From Dactylis glomerata (Eukaryota > Streptophyta > Magnoliopsida > Poales > Poaceae), in assembly GCA_007115705.1 (NCBI GenBank), contig QXEO01000553.1, positions 11,368,910 to 11,432,909 of the forward strand: a DNA stretch of 64,000 nucleotides, written 5' to 3'. Each line of letters opens with the position of its first letter. The stretch's first letter is position 1. A program made the translations under genes and the position numbers. Positions 44,401 to 57,863 of this stretch are shown here, in pieces. The notes beneath the pieces are model-generated. The model saw only the letters and a program-made list of their open reading frames with translations. It had not been told where the DNA came from and made no database searches.

Positions 44401-44705
44401 CTAGCAACAATACATTTCATCAATATGAAATTTCACATGCACTTAATCATAAAGTATGACTTTCAAATGGTAGTGTGATTTAAATATGAATCATTATTTA
44501 GCTTGCATAGTTTATGTTTTATAAATGCTCATCAAACAATTATCTACGATAAAATAGAATAATGAATTCATAATCATAATGTGACCTTAACTTTGTCTCG
44601 TGAAAATAAAGACACACAAAAAAGTTCCTCAACCATTATTGATCACGAACTTTATTCTATCACTGATCCTGATAATAAATCTGGAGGTACGATGTTCATG
44701 GCCAT
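41411..44705 (-). other. Internal region of the Angela-like element, non-coding
   Basis: After the polypurine tract (41411-41428) the sequence is AT-rich, with stops in all frames and phrases such as GCTCCCACTCA repeated at about 42407 and 42462. No gag, RT or integrase is readable. A hAT-type MITE sits at 42830-43304. A gypsy LTR interrupts it at 44706. Confidence 0.55.
42830..43304. mobile_element. hAT-type MITE, 475 bp
   Basis: The element starts CAGTGTTCAAGAAATCG and ends CGATTCTTGAACATTT, so the inner 13-15 bp are inverted repeats with one gap. An exact 8-bp duplication CTCTTACT flanks it (42822-42829 and 43305-43312), as expected for hAT transposons. Inside, GATTAATCG, CGATAA and related phrases recur near both ends (42850-42960 and 43195-43290) as subterminal repeats. 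No ORF. Confidence 0.88.
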
Positions 44706-46310
44706 TGGTACGTCTCCAACATATCTATAATTTTTGATGCTCCATGCTTGTTTATGCACCATTTGCTTTGTGTTTTGTTACACTTCATGGCATTTTTATG
44801 CATTTTTCGGAACTAACCTATTAACGAGATGCCAGAGTGCCTGTTCTCTGTTTTTTGCTGTTTTTGTGTTTCAGAAAAGCTACACAGGAAATATTCTCGG
44901 AATTGGACGAAACAAAAGCCGAAGTTCCTATTTTCCCGACATGAGACAGAGGGGAGCCAGGGGCCAGCCACACCATAGGGTCACGCAGCCGAGCCCCTGG
45001 TCGTGCCACCAGGTGGTGGGGCCACCTGGCCCACCTCCTGACGCCGCCCTTCCGCCTATATATTCTCCTAGGCGAGAAAACCCTAAGGCCTCGATCAATT
45101 TTCCATGAAACATAGTGCAAGCCGCCGCCATCGTCGATGCGAGGTCGGGAGGGTCCAGAAGCTCTTCCCGGCACCCTGCCAGAGAGGGGAATCACCACCG
45201 GAGGCATTCTTCATCACCATGCCTACCTCCGGAGTGATGCGTGAGTAGTCTACCTTGGACTACGGGTCCATAGCAGTAGCTAGATGGTTGTCTTATCCTC
45301 CATGTGCTTCATGTTTAGATCTTGTGAGCTGTCTATCATGATCAAGATCATCGTTATGTAATTCTACATGTTGTGTTTGTTGGGATCTGATGAATATTGA
45401 GTACTTTGTCAAGTTGATTTATTGGTTTATCATCTCTATGTTGTTTATGATCTTGCATGCTCTCCGTTGCTAGTAGATATCTTGGCCGAGTAGATGCTAG
45501 TGACTCCAAGAGAGAGTATTTATTCTCGATAGTGGGTTCATGCCTCTGGTAACTTGGGGGAGTGACAACAACCTCTAAAGTTGTAGATGTGCTATTGCTA
45601 CTAGGGAGAAAACAACAATCTTGTGTTCAACGACATTTGTATTATTTACATTACACACTTTGTTTAAGACGATAATCTGTTGCTTGCAACTTAATACCCA
45701 ATGGTTGGTCGGATGACATCCGATGGGTGGATTATTAGTCATAGATGCAGTTTGATTACGGTCTATGTATTATGTTGTAATGCCCAAGTGAATCTCATAG
45801 TGATCCTCATGACATTTGTATGCTTTCTTTATTCTAACAATTGCCCAACTGTAATTTGTTTACCCATCATGTTATTTATCTTTATGGAGAGACACCTGTA
45901 GTGAACTGTGGACCCCGGTCCATTCTTTTACATTCTTATTACCGTTTACTATTTACTCGCATTATTTACATTCTTGCAAAATACAATCTTTTACCGCATG
46001 ATATGTTTAATCCTTTGTTTACAGCAAACCGGTGAGATTGACAACCTCACTGTAAGTTGGGGCAAAGTACTTTGGTTGTGTTGTGTGCAGGTTCCACGTT
46101 GCTGCTAGTGCAAAGCTATGCCCCAGATAAGGCGCCATATATAAATTTTCTCGAGCTGTCGCCAAGCCAGCGAGCATCAACCTTCGGAAGTTGGTTCTTT
46201 CTCCTACTGGTTCGATAAACCTTGGTTTCATACCGAGAGAGGACTTGTTGCTGTGCTCATTATACCTTCCTCTCGGGGTTCCCAATTGGGCGGTCAACTA
46301 CACGCCATCA
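44706..46310 (+). repeat. 5' LTR of copy B
   Basis: It runs from TGGTACGTCTCC to ACGCCATCA (1605 bp), with TATATATT at about 45056 and the leader AAAACCCTAAGG after it. It aligns with copies A, C and D. Confidence 0.88.
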
Positions 46311-46321
46311 AGCAATTTTTC

Positions 46322-46340
46322 TGGCGCCATTGCCGGGGAG
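46322..46340 (+). other. Primer binding site of copy B
   Basis: TGGCGCCATTGCCGGGGAG, eleven bases after the LTR, is the aspartate-tRNA-type primer binding site common in Athila-like elements. It fixes the plus orientation. Confidence 0.85.
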
Positions 46341-46495
46341 AAAGAGGATTTCTGCAAGGGGAGTCTCTCGCTTCCAATCTTTTACTTTGTTAATGTTTTT
46401 CTTTACTTTATTTTTGCATGCATCTTTTATCAAAAATATAAAAAAATTAGTTCCTTTTATAGTTGGTATTTCGTTGCTTTTACTTTTAGTTCATT

Positions 46496-47089
46496 ATGTT
46501 GTTCCCTAAGTACGCTCTAGAGGATGTTTCAATAGGTAGTGGTTCTATAATTGGGAAAGATAACATCGAGGAGTTCTTTAATCATGTTAGTAAGCATGAA
46601 GACGTTGAGGATAGTTCTTTAGCTGAACTTGCTCCTAGTTAGGAAGTTGCTGCTGCTTACTTAGTTCACATGTTGGAGGCTAGGTTTGTTAACCTTAATC
46701 CTTTTATGCAGCAAATGTTTCTTAAGCTTCATGATATCGAAGACTCCAGAAAGAAAGATTTTATTTTGGAGACTTTGCATAGAGAATTTAGAGATGTTGT
46801 CATAGAAGATAGGAAAGTTTTTTCACATTTTAATATGCTTGGCTTGCGTGTAGATGTTGTTGGTACAACCAAGGAAGAGATCAATGTACCAATACCCTTC
46901 AAACTTGTAGGATTGCATAAAGCTTTGGAAAAGAATTTTGATTGGATTGTTCCTGAAAACCCTTTTGATGAAAGTAGTGAACCCAAGAGTGTTCATAAGG
47001 GATCTTCAAAAACTCATTTGTATACAATACAATTCCTTGTTGAAAAGACTTCTGCAATTGATCTTAATGCTTCATTTGAAAATAATTGA
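46496..47089 (+). pseudogene. Short gag-like ORF with one stop
   Basis: A frame from ATG at 46496 to TGA at 47087-47089 (about 197 codons) is broken once, by TAG at 46640-46642. It reads FPKYALEDVSIGSGSIIGKD, VHMLEARFVNLNPFMQQMFL and INVPIPFKLVGLHKALEKNF. I see no zinc knuckle or protease. From its place after the primer binding site it is most likely a rapidly evolving gag-like protein of a non-autonomous element family. I cannot match it to a named domain. Confidence 0.55.
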
Positions 47090-49053
47090 TTTCCACTTTC
47101 CGCGCCTAGCTCAAAGGCGTTAAAGAAAAGCACTCTTGGGAGATAACCCAATGTTTTATTTTCTTTTTGTTGAGTCTTGGAAGTTATTACTACTGTAATG
47201 ACCTTTCCTTATCATTTTTATTTAGTTTTTGTGCCAAGAAGAACCTCTAATTGGAGGAGGTAAGATTTGGGGAAGTTGTTGTCCTGAAACAGATTTCTGC
47301 GCTGCACCGTAAAAATTCATGAAAATTCTAAGAACATCTTTTTGATCTGAGGTTTCTTGTGCACATGCCCCAGGTTATTTCCAAACTTTCATTAGTATTG
47401 CACTTTTCTATTTGAGCAATAGAAGATCCTCAGAAAAATCGATCTTTGTCAGCTATTCTGTTTTGACAGATTTCTGCAGCATAGTTTTTTCAAATGACAA
47501 ATAGTTTTTTCTGCAGCATGACTTGTCTCAAATGACTGAGATTGCTTTATGGGAGCATAATATTGTGGTTTTCTCCTTTGATGCTTTATTTGGGTTGACT
47601 TGGCGCATGCTTACACCATGTTTGACTTAAAAAAGTCACCATAAGCCTCTATGATCATTTGGTTTTTGACTTGTGATACCACTTTATGCTTTGGTTAATA
47701 AAGTTTTGTTGCTATGCATGATTATGGCCGTTATTGCTCTCTTAGTTGGTCGCTCCTAGTCTTTTGCTAGCCTTTATCTGTACTAAGTATGAGCTTTACT
47801 CGTGAATCCAACTCCCAAAAACCAAGTTTGCCAACGTGTCCACCATATCTACCTATTAGCAATTTGTTATTCCAAGTACATTCGTCTTGCTTTTATCTAT
47901 CCTTCAAATTAAACTTTTTGTGTTATGTGAAAATTAGTTAGTAAAGCTCTCACGAACCTGACGGCACATTTACTTTCTTGCTTTTAATAAATTTGACCAT
48001 TGTGGCTCTTTTATGTTGATGTTATGCTTGCAAGTTGGAAGTTAGCTCATGGAGTTTGTATATGTGTTAGAGAAACGCCCGGGCTGCTAATCTAAGCCAT
48101 GCATCATTCATGGTGGAAATTTACAGCATGCCCATAGTGGACATTCGACGACGCATCTCAAAATAAAAAGCTATACCAATGGTAAATAAAAGAGATGTCG
48201 AGGTGTCCATTGTCTGTTTGTCTTATCATTTTGATGTGGGCTTGTTTCCATGTCATCGGGCAAGAGATACCCCGTTAGCGTTCTCGATGATACATGTATG
48301 CTTACAATGACAAGAACTTGCTTGGGACCTAAGTCGAGTAGCATGAGGTTTGGGTATTCGTATTTCACAGGACATGAGACTTTCAACTTATGATTTGTTA
48401 AGCATATGCTTCATAATTGTACTCGCATTAACCTTAACCCCTCAAGATGCCTATGATGGGGGCAATGAGAGCTCAAAGCTAGTAAGTATCATAATTTTTG
48501 GAGGTTTATAAAACTTGCAATCACTGCTTCCCTCTGCGAAGGGCCTTTCTTTTACTTTTATGTTGAGTCTGAACCTTCTAACTTTATGCACCGTCTAAGA
48601 GAGCATAGTTGTCATTCCGAGTATAATGTGCACAGTCCCAAAATTTATTATTGATTGATTCATGATTATGGTTTTGCTTGTTCTTAAATTATTTGTATCT
48701 AGTCACCCTCTTAAACTTGAAGGTGTCCTATGCATTTATGTTTTGCTACTCCATCAAGGACAAGCTGAAACCACTTTTCTATGTTTTTCTATATGCTCAA
48801 AACACACAATTGACTTTCAATGCATTATTACTCATGATCTTCTGTTTGTGTTACTTTTCATGTTATAACATGGTTGCTAAGTTTTATTGTCAAGATTATG
48901 TCTTTTATGCCCATGTTTAGAGTACTTTGATCTCAGCACTCAATGCTTTACATCATTTGATCAAGTTTGTGTTGGTGCATGTCACCTCAAAAATTATTGT
49001 TTTGTTATCACTTACCTACTCGAGGACGAGCAGGAGTTAAGCTTGGGGATGCT
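47090..49053 (+). other. Non-coding 3' part of copy B
   Basis: It opens with the phrase CTCAAAGGCGTTAAAGAAAAG, common after the coding part of Triticeae gypsy elements. The stretch 48070-49053 is repeated, reversed, at 57864-58845. It ends in AGTTAAGCTTGGGGATGCT, the polypurine tract before the 3' LTR. No ORF of note. Confidence 0.65.
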
Positions 49054-49620
49054 TGATATGTCTCCAACGTATCTATAATTTTTGATGCTCCATGCTTGTT
49101 TATGCACCATTTGCTTTGTGTTTTGTTACACTTTGTGGCATTTTTATGCATTTTCCGGAACTAACCTATTAACGAGCTGCCACAATGCATGTTCCCCGTT
49201 TTCTGCTATTTTTGTGTTTCAGAAAAGCTACACAGGAAATATTCTCAGAATTGGATGAAACAAAAGCCGAAGTTCCTATTTTTCCTGACACGAGACGGAG
49301 TCCAAAGCAGAGACGGAGGGGAGCGAGGGGCCAGCCACACCATAGGGTGGCGCGGCCTAGCCCCTGGCCACGCCAGCAGCTGGTGGGGCCACCTGGCCCA
49401 CCTCCTGACACTGCCCTTCCGCCTATATATTCTCCTCGGCGAGAAAACCCTAAGGCCCTGATCAATTTTCCACGAAACATACTGCAAGCCGCCACCATCA
49501 TCAATGTGAGATTGGGACAGTCTAGAAGCTCTTGCCGGCACCCTGCCGGAGAGGGGAATCACCACCAGAGGCCTTCTTCATCACCATGCCTGCCTCTGGA
49601 GTGATGCGTGAGTAGTCTAC
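49054..49620 (+). repeat. 3' LTR of copy B, truncated by an insertion (copy C)
   Basis: It starts TGATATGTCTCC and follows 44706 onwards for 567 bp up to GAGTAGTCTAC, where the sequence changes abruptly to that of a giant-LTR element. TCTAC (49616-49620) would be the target duplication; its partner lies outside the window. Confidence 0.88.
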
Positions 49621-52600
49621 TACGGTGACCCAGCATACCACTGCATGTGTAGTATGCAAGTCGTTGACATAACACCAATGAAACACCGTCTCACTAGTAT
49701 TACATCCCTCAGAGTGGTACAACAGAAACATCGCAGGTCCAAGGTATGACTATAGAATTACAATTTTCATCATACAGAAGATCTTCAGAACCTCCTCAAC
49801 AGGTAGAGGTATAGTTCTGGCGACTACAAACGAGAAGGAATACATTGAAGACTAAACTGAAGCTACAACTAATGTAGTTGGCTTACTACTCAAACTATAG
49901 AATTATCCTATCTACTTAGGTTCTAGGATTAGGGATTTGATTCCCTTCTATTCCTATGCTAGTTCTCCACCAAGCTTGAAATAGTTGTTGACTCCACTGA
50001 TAGCACCACCTTTGATCCAGACTTCTTCTTCAGCTTTGGTTTATTAGGATTGCCTCCTCCTGATGCCTCCAATCTAAGCAAGGGTTAAGAGGTAGTGGGG
50101 TGAGTAACGAGCGTTACCCAGCAAGTTCATATATGGAATAAGGTGTTTGATGCACTAACTACAGCCTTAGACCAAAGAGTCATTCGGCAATGCAGGTTTT
50201 TGTAAACATTTCTTGAAGAGGTTGCTTTTATTCTGAAGAGCTATGTCCGTCAATGTTCACAGGTTTACTAGAACTTTGTGGAGCTCCTTTCCTGCCGAGT
50301 TCGTAGTTCCTTCTGGGAAAAAGGAGTGACAAGCCACAATTTGATAACTCTGCAGAGGTGCATTGCTTTACCCATGAGAGACCTTAGCCTTGTTGCACAA
50401 CCAAGTCATGAGCTCGTCCACACTTCCTTCGTATGGGGCCCAGTCTAAGATCCAAGCCAATCACTGCCCTTCTCCACGACCCCGCATGCCCACCCTTTTG
50501 CTTCGCTCAGGCAACGGTACGCCCATCGATTTACGGCATAACCAATGCGCGAGCCCCGATTTACATGCCTAAGATACCCACAATCCATCATAGACACCAG
50601 GTACCGGGGGAACTGAGGGGTCCCACCCTTGTCGTCAGGCAACGCTTTACGATTTACATCTTGAATCTCCGGTATGGTACTCCGTTGACATGCGAAAGGA
50701 AGAAGATCCAGCTGACTTCCCAGAGCCATTATAGATCTCATGGTTAACGTGGATTGTACAGTGCAAGAATCACTGGCGACATTTGTTATTAATCCTAGGG
50801 TTTACTTTTCCTTGCAAATGGAACCTCCACCACAACAATCATACCATGGTTCCATTTGTCAGCCATCCTAGGTTACCACCACTCGGGTCGGTAACCAGCT
50901 AGTCATATTAATTATAAAAAGAGAACCTTTTGCTTTTAGATGCAGTAGTAATACCATAGGTATATATTTGTAAGTAATTTGATAAAAATAATCAGGAGAC
51001 ATGAGAAAGAGTGAACTTGCCTTTTTGACTGCAAGATTATGCAAATCAAGGTCTTTGATACGTAAGAAATCCAAATTCTGAAATAGCATCATCATCTGGT
51101 AAAGATGATGTTAAAAGAACTGCAGCATGATATGCATAATAGATGATATGCATCGCTCTAAGCGTAACTTAACCCCGATGATTTATGATTGGTGAGTTGT
51201 GGTGATTTCTATAGGATGTGTTGCACTTTTAGATTCAATCACACACTTAAGGTTGTTAAGGGTTTTAAATTAGCTTACTAACCTATATAAGTAAAAGAAT
51301 AAAGCATCACAATGTTATTGCTGTGGGGTTTATCATCATCCTTGGCTACAAGAGAATGATGATTAAAGGTGAAGACATGAAAGTAGCAATTTTTAAGTTG
51401 CACCTATGATTAGCAATCAATTAGTTGACCATGAGCAAGCAATGTTGAAGTAAATAATATCCATAGAGTGATACCTAGTTATTGTTAGGGTTGACAACAA
51501 TCTTAACGTGCAAACACAATTACTTACCTTAAGATTAAAAGAAACGATTTATCAACTCAGTCCCATATCTTTTTAAAGAATAACATTTTAAGAACATATT
51601 TCTTAATGGATACTAGTACTTAGATTTACTTTGAGTTATCAGATTGTCATCCTAGGACTCTAGGACTTATTACTAAAACATAATTTCTCTTACTACTATT
51701 GGATAGAGTTTAGTTCATAATTTTATAAGTAGTGGCATACTTAGGTTAATAACTTCTCATGATTACGTGTAACGCTTAATAAAAATATTCCCAAATTATG
51801 TATTATAGCTGGAAATAAATTCTAAACACAAGTTGAAGACTTTTCCTAAATTTTAGCATTTTAAGAAAAAAGGTGTTAGGATTTAAGTAAAATTTGAAAT
51901 GATTTAAGGTAACTTAAAAGTTTTAAATTAACTTTTAATGAAACCATTGATGAATAATGATTTTGAGTTAAGAAATAATTCTAAACTACATTTTAATGGT
52001 TATATAGGATATTCCTTAATTTTACAGTTTAAAATTATTTAGGAAAAATAGTTTTAGGCTTTCCAAATCCTAATAGTAAAGTTTGAAATTAACATTTTGG
52101 AACAATGAAAAATTAATTCAAATAACACTACTTAAGTATCTGAACATTTATTTGTTATTTGGAAAGATTATTTGTTTCTTATATTTGATTTAAATTCATA
52201 TTTGAAAATGCTACTTAAACAAGTTTTGTATTTTTATCCAAAATTATTCCACATAAGTACCTAATATTATAATACAGACAGATAGATCATTATTTTGTGA
52301 TCATTTTGATATGTTATTTGGATTTTTATGATTTTATTTGAATTAGATATGGTTTTTCTAAGTTTATGTTATTTTCTGGAATTTTATCAAACAATTCGTA
52401 TTACTTTTTGCACCTAGTGTATTTCTAGCCGCAGACACTGACTGGTGGGACTATTGCCCAGTCAGCTGCCACGTTAACATTTGACCGTGTCAAGGAATTG
52501 AATGGGAGCGAGACTTCATCGCCGGTGAGGAGTTCGATGGCGACGGCGACGCTCAAGGTTTCCCGGGGACGCGCTAGGGAATGATTTCGAACCAGAACTC

Positions 52601-54731
52601 GATAACTGACTACTTGGTGCCGGTGCTCCCTCGGAAAGATCACCGGAGCGACTCCGGCGAGCTCGACTGCGGCGACGAGCTCCGGCCAAGACGCAACTAC
52701 AAGTTATAACTGATGAAATGGCGCAATAAGAGATTTCAGAGACTCGCACGCTCACCAGGATGCTACAGAGATGACCGGGGGATCGATCGGTTGACAGAGA
52801 CGAGTGCACAAATTCCGGCGAACTCCATTGAAAGGGAACAAACCGATTTGCTTCTCTCTGGGATCCCCTTGCTACGGCGCTCCTCCTGGATGACCACCAT
52901 GACCAGGCGCGTTTACCCGGATACCTTCCGGAGCTTGTGGTTGGTCGGACTCGACGACCTCTTGATGAACTCCGGCGGTAGACCTCCAGTGAAATAGAGA
53001 TGATTCAGAGCGATAGAGAGGGACTGGGTGGTAGGGGTTGATCCGAGGTTGCTATCAGGAGCTCCCGGTGTCTTTATATAGAGCACGGCGAGGCTTAGGC
53101 GACCACGCCACTGCCGACGATGGTCGGGATCTGACGGAGCTCGACATGCTCGTAACGCGCACGAATCATGGGGCTCCGAGTGGCAGTGGACACTAACGAG
53201 ATTAGAACGAAGATCTTCCAGGTCATCGGCACCCGGGATCGTTCCTATCCGCGGCGACGACGTGTCCCTGGTCGTCGCCGTTTCGTCCATACGCACAGAG
53301 AGGAGAACGAAGACGATGACCTCCTCCTCGATGCATTTTTCTCATTCTTTTCCGAAGCTGCATTTTGGGTTAGTTTCAGGTGGGATAGTTAGATGGGCCA
53401 CGGTCTGGTAAGGCCTTCTCTTTATTTATTTATTTCTTCCCCCAATTTTTCTCTTTTTCTGATTGCTATTTTAGAGTTCCTGTTTTATTTTTATTCAGTT
53501 CTATAGGATTTTGTATAAGGAGAACTTTATAATATTTATATAGGTTATTACATAGGACATTGTATTGTATTAGGAACACTCGCATATGCATTTGCATAGG
53601 AATAATTTAGATATTGTTTGGATTTTGATTAGGATTCCTAATAGAGATGCTTTGGAATATCCTGCTTTGAGGTACGAATTATTTTCCAAGGAATGTGCTG
53701 ATTTACCTAATGATAATAGGAACTTCTGTTCCATATCTATGGTAAGAAATAATAGTGCTACACTTAGAATTGTTATGTGTCTTCATATTTCGGAATGGAC
53801 TCACATAGAATTGTTTATGTTCCCTACATTCCACTAATGACATGGTAACTAATCAGGGCTACTTAATCTTGTATTTTTAGGTCTTTGGCTTGAACACTCA
53901 AATATATTTTTATCACTTTCATAATAGACCTACATTTATTCATAAACACTATGTGATGCAAAGGTTGGAATTGAGATTATGGAGCAAGATTCCAAATGTA
54001 TAGATGAAAAGGTATCAAGGTTTGAAGAGATGGCATCACCCTCATTAGAAGATAGTGATCACTCCAAGATGTAATTAGCATGACATATGCTCTATCTAGT
54101 CCAAGATTTTAGGACACATTCTTGTGATCTCCTCTCCTATAACAAGTTACCTGAATGGCTTTCATAAGAAGGGTTTTAATGCTCTTGTTTTATCGCACCT
54201 AGAGCTCAGGCAAATCTTATAATCAAACTGGCATTGAGTTATCCCTTCCACTCCTAAGTGCTATGTGTAGATCCTCAGTCTCTAATCAAAGAGATGGTAA
54301 TAACACTTGGGCAGATATAGCTTTCTCCCTTCTAATATTTGACCTCACTAGATTAGGACATATGAGAATAGAATAGACCATAATTCTAGAATAAGACTTG
54401 TGTTGACTTCCTCTAGCATGAGTTCAAGAATTAGGGCTTAAGGAATACCATGTTGATTATGGGGTGTTAGCATTTTAGTTCTATCTCACTTTGCTCTCTT
54501 TTAGATATTGTGACTATCCCTACCGAAAACAAGGGTTTTAACAAAGGTCATATTGAAGCTTATCGCTCTTCAGTTGATGAGCTACTTCAATTCCATCAAC
54601 TCAGGAGAAACTTCAATCACTTTGACAAGTTTTATTTAAAAGCGCAAATTTTTTCCAGATTTTCTATGCATGAATGCAATGCACACATCGTATTCCTCAC
54701 AATTTCTTCTCTCAAATCCTGGGATGTTACA
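49621..54731 (-). repeat. Giant (5.1 kb) gypsy 3' LTR
   Basis: On the plus strand it starts at the break in the 49054 LTR (TACGGTGACCC, the usual TG apparently mutated) and ends GGGATGTTACA at 54731. On the minus strand it would begin TGTAACATCCC. As in the 12111-16792 LTR, a GC-rich block (52430-53330) with a TATATA box on the minus strand near 53077 lies inside AT-rich sequence. Open frames in this block are not recognisable proteins. The ends and length suggest the same broad family type as the 12111 LTR. Confidence 0.7.
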
Positions 54732-56200
54732 GTCTCTCCCCCTTAAACTAAACTTCGTCCCGAAGTTTACACTCTCATACGTTGTGGGATGAACTTGTTA
54801 TGGATATCATCTGTCCTGCAAATCCTTATCCAAGTAATTTGGATATAGATGGTATCCCTTGTACAGAGTTTCCTTGAATCCTTTGTTGTCTTACTCCGAA
54901 CAACAGTCACTTGTATACCATTCAATGCTATCTCTTCTTGGTAGATCGCTTGTATTATCCATGATTTCAACACTTCTATGGCTTATGCGGTCTACTAGTT
55001 GTTCTAGCAAGTATTCCTAATTGGGTTGTTGGTTTTACCACCTAAGAATGGATTAGACACGTTTAGTGTGTCCATTTCAAGGTTTGTGATCCAACTCTAT
55101 AAGTCTTAATTAATAGGTCTTCTAGGTTCAAGACTATGGTTAACTCTAATATCAATCTTCTCTGGCTGTGGCTCTCCTTTGCCTATCTCCTTAAGGCTAC
55201 CACAAATCATGAGAAATACTTACTTCAGACATTCTTCATCCAACTTTCAACACTTTTGGCTTTCCTGAACTCTCCTTCTTTGGAGAATTGAGTAGTCCAC
55301 TTCCTCAATTTAAGGTCTCACTTTCTCCCTCAAGGTATAAGCTTCAACTTCTGATGTGATGGACTTCCGAGACTACTATAAAAACAGCGCCTCGGACAAC
55401 CTTATAAATTAGGCTACTATCATCACAGTTTAGATCCTCTTATTAGTTGCTATTCCCACTCATTGAGTCTACTACTTCCAACTCATTACTTAACTCCCCC
55501 CCTTAGACTTTTCTAATGGTCTTTGAACTTCCTTTCCTCTACCATTGGACTCCACTATTAGACTATAAGTCTTGGTCGGTCTTACTACTACGCCTTTCTA
55601 ATGGTTTCTCAAAGAAATGTGTGGTGTACCCACACAATTGTGGATATCCAGTACGAATTCTTCTATTACGAATTTAGGTAGGGTGTTCTATTCCACTTTT
55701 AGATGTATGAACTTACCCAAAAGTTCTAATGGTTGATGAGAATTGGGTTTTCTCGTTATCTATCCTAATTCAGACGGTAGGTTATACAAAGCCACGGGAG
55801 AATCCGGCAGAGTTTCTCTTGTACCGGAGGACATCCACGACAGGCAATTGTATAATTTGAACAAAATATGAAGTAACAGGGCTATAAACGAACCAATGGT
55901 CTCAACGGATCATTGTTGACATGTATCCTCACTAGTCTTAGTCAGTAGACAAAGACTACATCTCTTAGATAAGGAAAGGTATTGCTAAAGTCTTAACCAT
56001 CAATCAACAATTCAAGATTTTGGGACAAGGGATCAAAGTTATACAGAGGTTTTATGTGTCTTAGTCACGCTATCAAAGAGTGTTACTGGGGTTACCACTC
56101 CCAGGCTGAATAAAGCAGCAGGCAATACCGGAATGGATCATCGGTACTACAACACCTCAATCAACCCGTGATGTACTAAGCATAACCAAGGCTGCATAAC
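54732..56200 (-). other. Polypurine tract and internal remnant of the giant-LTR element
   Basis: On the minus strand GTTTAAGGGGGAGAGAC (54732-54748) precedes the LTR start and is its polypurine tract. The 1.4 kb to the right has no coding sequence I can read. Another gypsy element interrupts it at 56201. Confidence 0.6.
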
Positions 56201-57863
56201 TGATGCGGCCCGGTGTTGATGTAATTTCACCGTCCAGTTGGGAACCCCAAGAGGAAGGTATGATGAGCACAGTAGCAAATTTTCCCTCAGTAAGAAACCA
56301 AGGTTTATCGTATCCAGGAAAAAGCCAAACTCCAGAAGGTGATGCTTGCTAGCTTCGCGACAGCTCCGGACAATTTATAAGGCGCCTCGTCCAGTGCTTT
56401 GCTTTGCCAGCTGCAACGCGGAACCTGCACACAACACAATCAAGTACTTTGCTCCCAACTTACGATGAGGTTGTCAATCTCACCGGTTTGATGTAAACAA
56501 AGGAATGAGCGTATCGAGTGGAAAGCAATAGTAGTACGCGAGTAAAGTAAACAGTGCGAGTAAAGTAAACAGTGGAAGTAAAGTAAACATGTGATAACAA
56601 TATAAAGGAAATAGGACTGGGGTCCACAGTTCACTAGTGGTGAGTCTCCATAGGATAAATAACAACATGCTGGGTGAACAAATTACAGTTGGGCAATTGA
56701 TAGAATAAAGACAACATGTATATGTCGAGAGGATCACTATGAGATTTACTCTGGGCATTAGAACAAAATACATAGACCGCCATCCAACTGCATCTATGAC
56801 TAATAATCCACTCGCGGGGAATCAATCCGAGGACCCCTTGAGTATTAAGTTGCGAACAACAGATAACTGCATTAAGCAAAGTGTGTAATGTAAACAAAGC
56901 ATATGTCCTTGGACATAATAATGTTGTTTTCTCCCTAGTGGCAACAGCACATCTATAACCTTAGAGGTTTCTATCACTCCTCTAGATTAAATAGAGGCAT
57001 GAACCCAACTATCGAGCATAAATATCCCCTCTTGGAGTCACTAGTATCTACTCGGCCAAGATAGCTACTAACAACGGAGAGCATGCAAGATCATAAACAA
57101 CATAGAGATAACATAAGATAATATTCAGCACATCAACTCAATCATAACACCAATATTCATCGGATCCCAACAAACACAACATGTAGAATTACATAAAGGT
57201 AGTCTCGATCATGTAAAGCAGCTCACGAGATCTAAACATGAAGCACATGGTGGAGAAGACAACCAACTAGCTACTGCTATGGACCCATAGTCCAAGGTAG
57301 ACTACTCATTCATCACGCCGGAGGCAAGCATGGCGATGAAGAAGACCTCTGGCAGCGATTCCCCTCTCCGGTAGGGTGCCGGGAAGAGCTTCTGGACCCT
57401 CCCAATATCGGATCGACGACGGCGGCGAATCGCGATGTATTTCTGGAAAAGTTATCGGGTACTTAGGTTTTTCCCGTCGGGGGGTCTTTATAGGTGAAGG
57501 GGCATAGTCAGAAGTGGACCGAGGCGGCCTCACACATAGGGGGCGCGGCCAGGGCCTGGGCCACGCTGCCCTATTGTGTCGCCGGCTCGTGGCCCCTCTC
57601 CGTCTCCTCTTCGGTCCTCTGGAAGCTTCGGTAAATTTCCGGATGTTTGGCTTTTGTTTCATCCAATTCTGAGGATATTTCCTATGTAACTTTTCTGAAA
57701 CACAAAAACAGCAAAAAACAGGGGACTGGCACTGTCTCATCTTGTTAATAGGTTAGTTCCGGAAAATGCATAAAAATGCCACGAAGTATAACGAAACACT
57801 AAGTAAATGGTGTAAAAATAAGCATGGAGCATCAAAAATTATAGATACGTTTGAGACGTATCA
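56201..57863 (-). repeat. 3' LTR of the TGATACGTCTC family (copy D)
   Basis: On the minus strand it begins TGATACGTCTCAAACGTATC at 57863 and ends CCGCATCA at 56201 (1663 bp). It aligns with copies A and B. TATAAAGACC on the minus strand near 57490 is the promoter. The last 30 bases contain a small insertion relative to copy B, so the left boundary could be 56217. Confidence 0.8.

Larger units (their letters stand above)
24365..44705 (-). mobile_element. Angela-like Ty1/copia element, LTR split by two insertions
   Basis: The 3' LTR is in three pieces: 24365-24925, 35013-35123 and 40385-41410, together about 1.7 kb, the usual Angela/WIS size. On the minus strand it begins TGAAAGAATTGTGCCCTAGA and ends in TTTGCA. 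Its TATA box reads TATATAAAC on the minus strand near 24790. A polypurine tract (CTAGTGCAAGTGGGATAC, minus strand) follows at 41411-41428. The internal part to 44705 is AT-rich and shows no polyprotein, so the copy was probably non-autonomous or is decayed. Its 5' LTR is not in the window. Confidence 0.75.
44706..49620 (+). mobile_element. Non-autonomous gypsy element of the TGATACGTCTC family (copy B)
   Basis: The 5' LTR is at 44706-46310, the primer binding site TGGCGCCATTGCCGGGGAG at 46322-46340, a gag-like ORF at 46496-47089, then about 2 kb of non-coding sequence, a polypurine stretch before 49054 and the first 567 bp of the 3' LTR (49054-49620), where another element has inserted. No protease, RT or integrase is present. 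The tRNA-Asp-type binding site and the leader phrases suit Athila-like gypsy elements. By eye the two LTRs differ at about 50 of 560 comparable positions. Confidence 0.88.

Noticed and set aside
52425..53400. Open frames suggesting a small gene in the GC-rich block
   Set aside because: The block corresponds to the promoter and leader part of the 5.1 kb LTR; no known protein and frames open on both strands.
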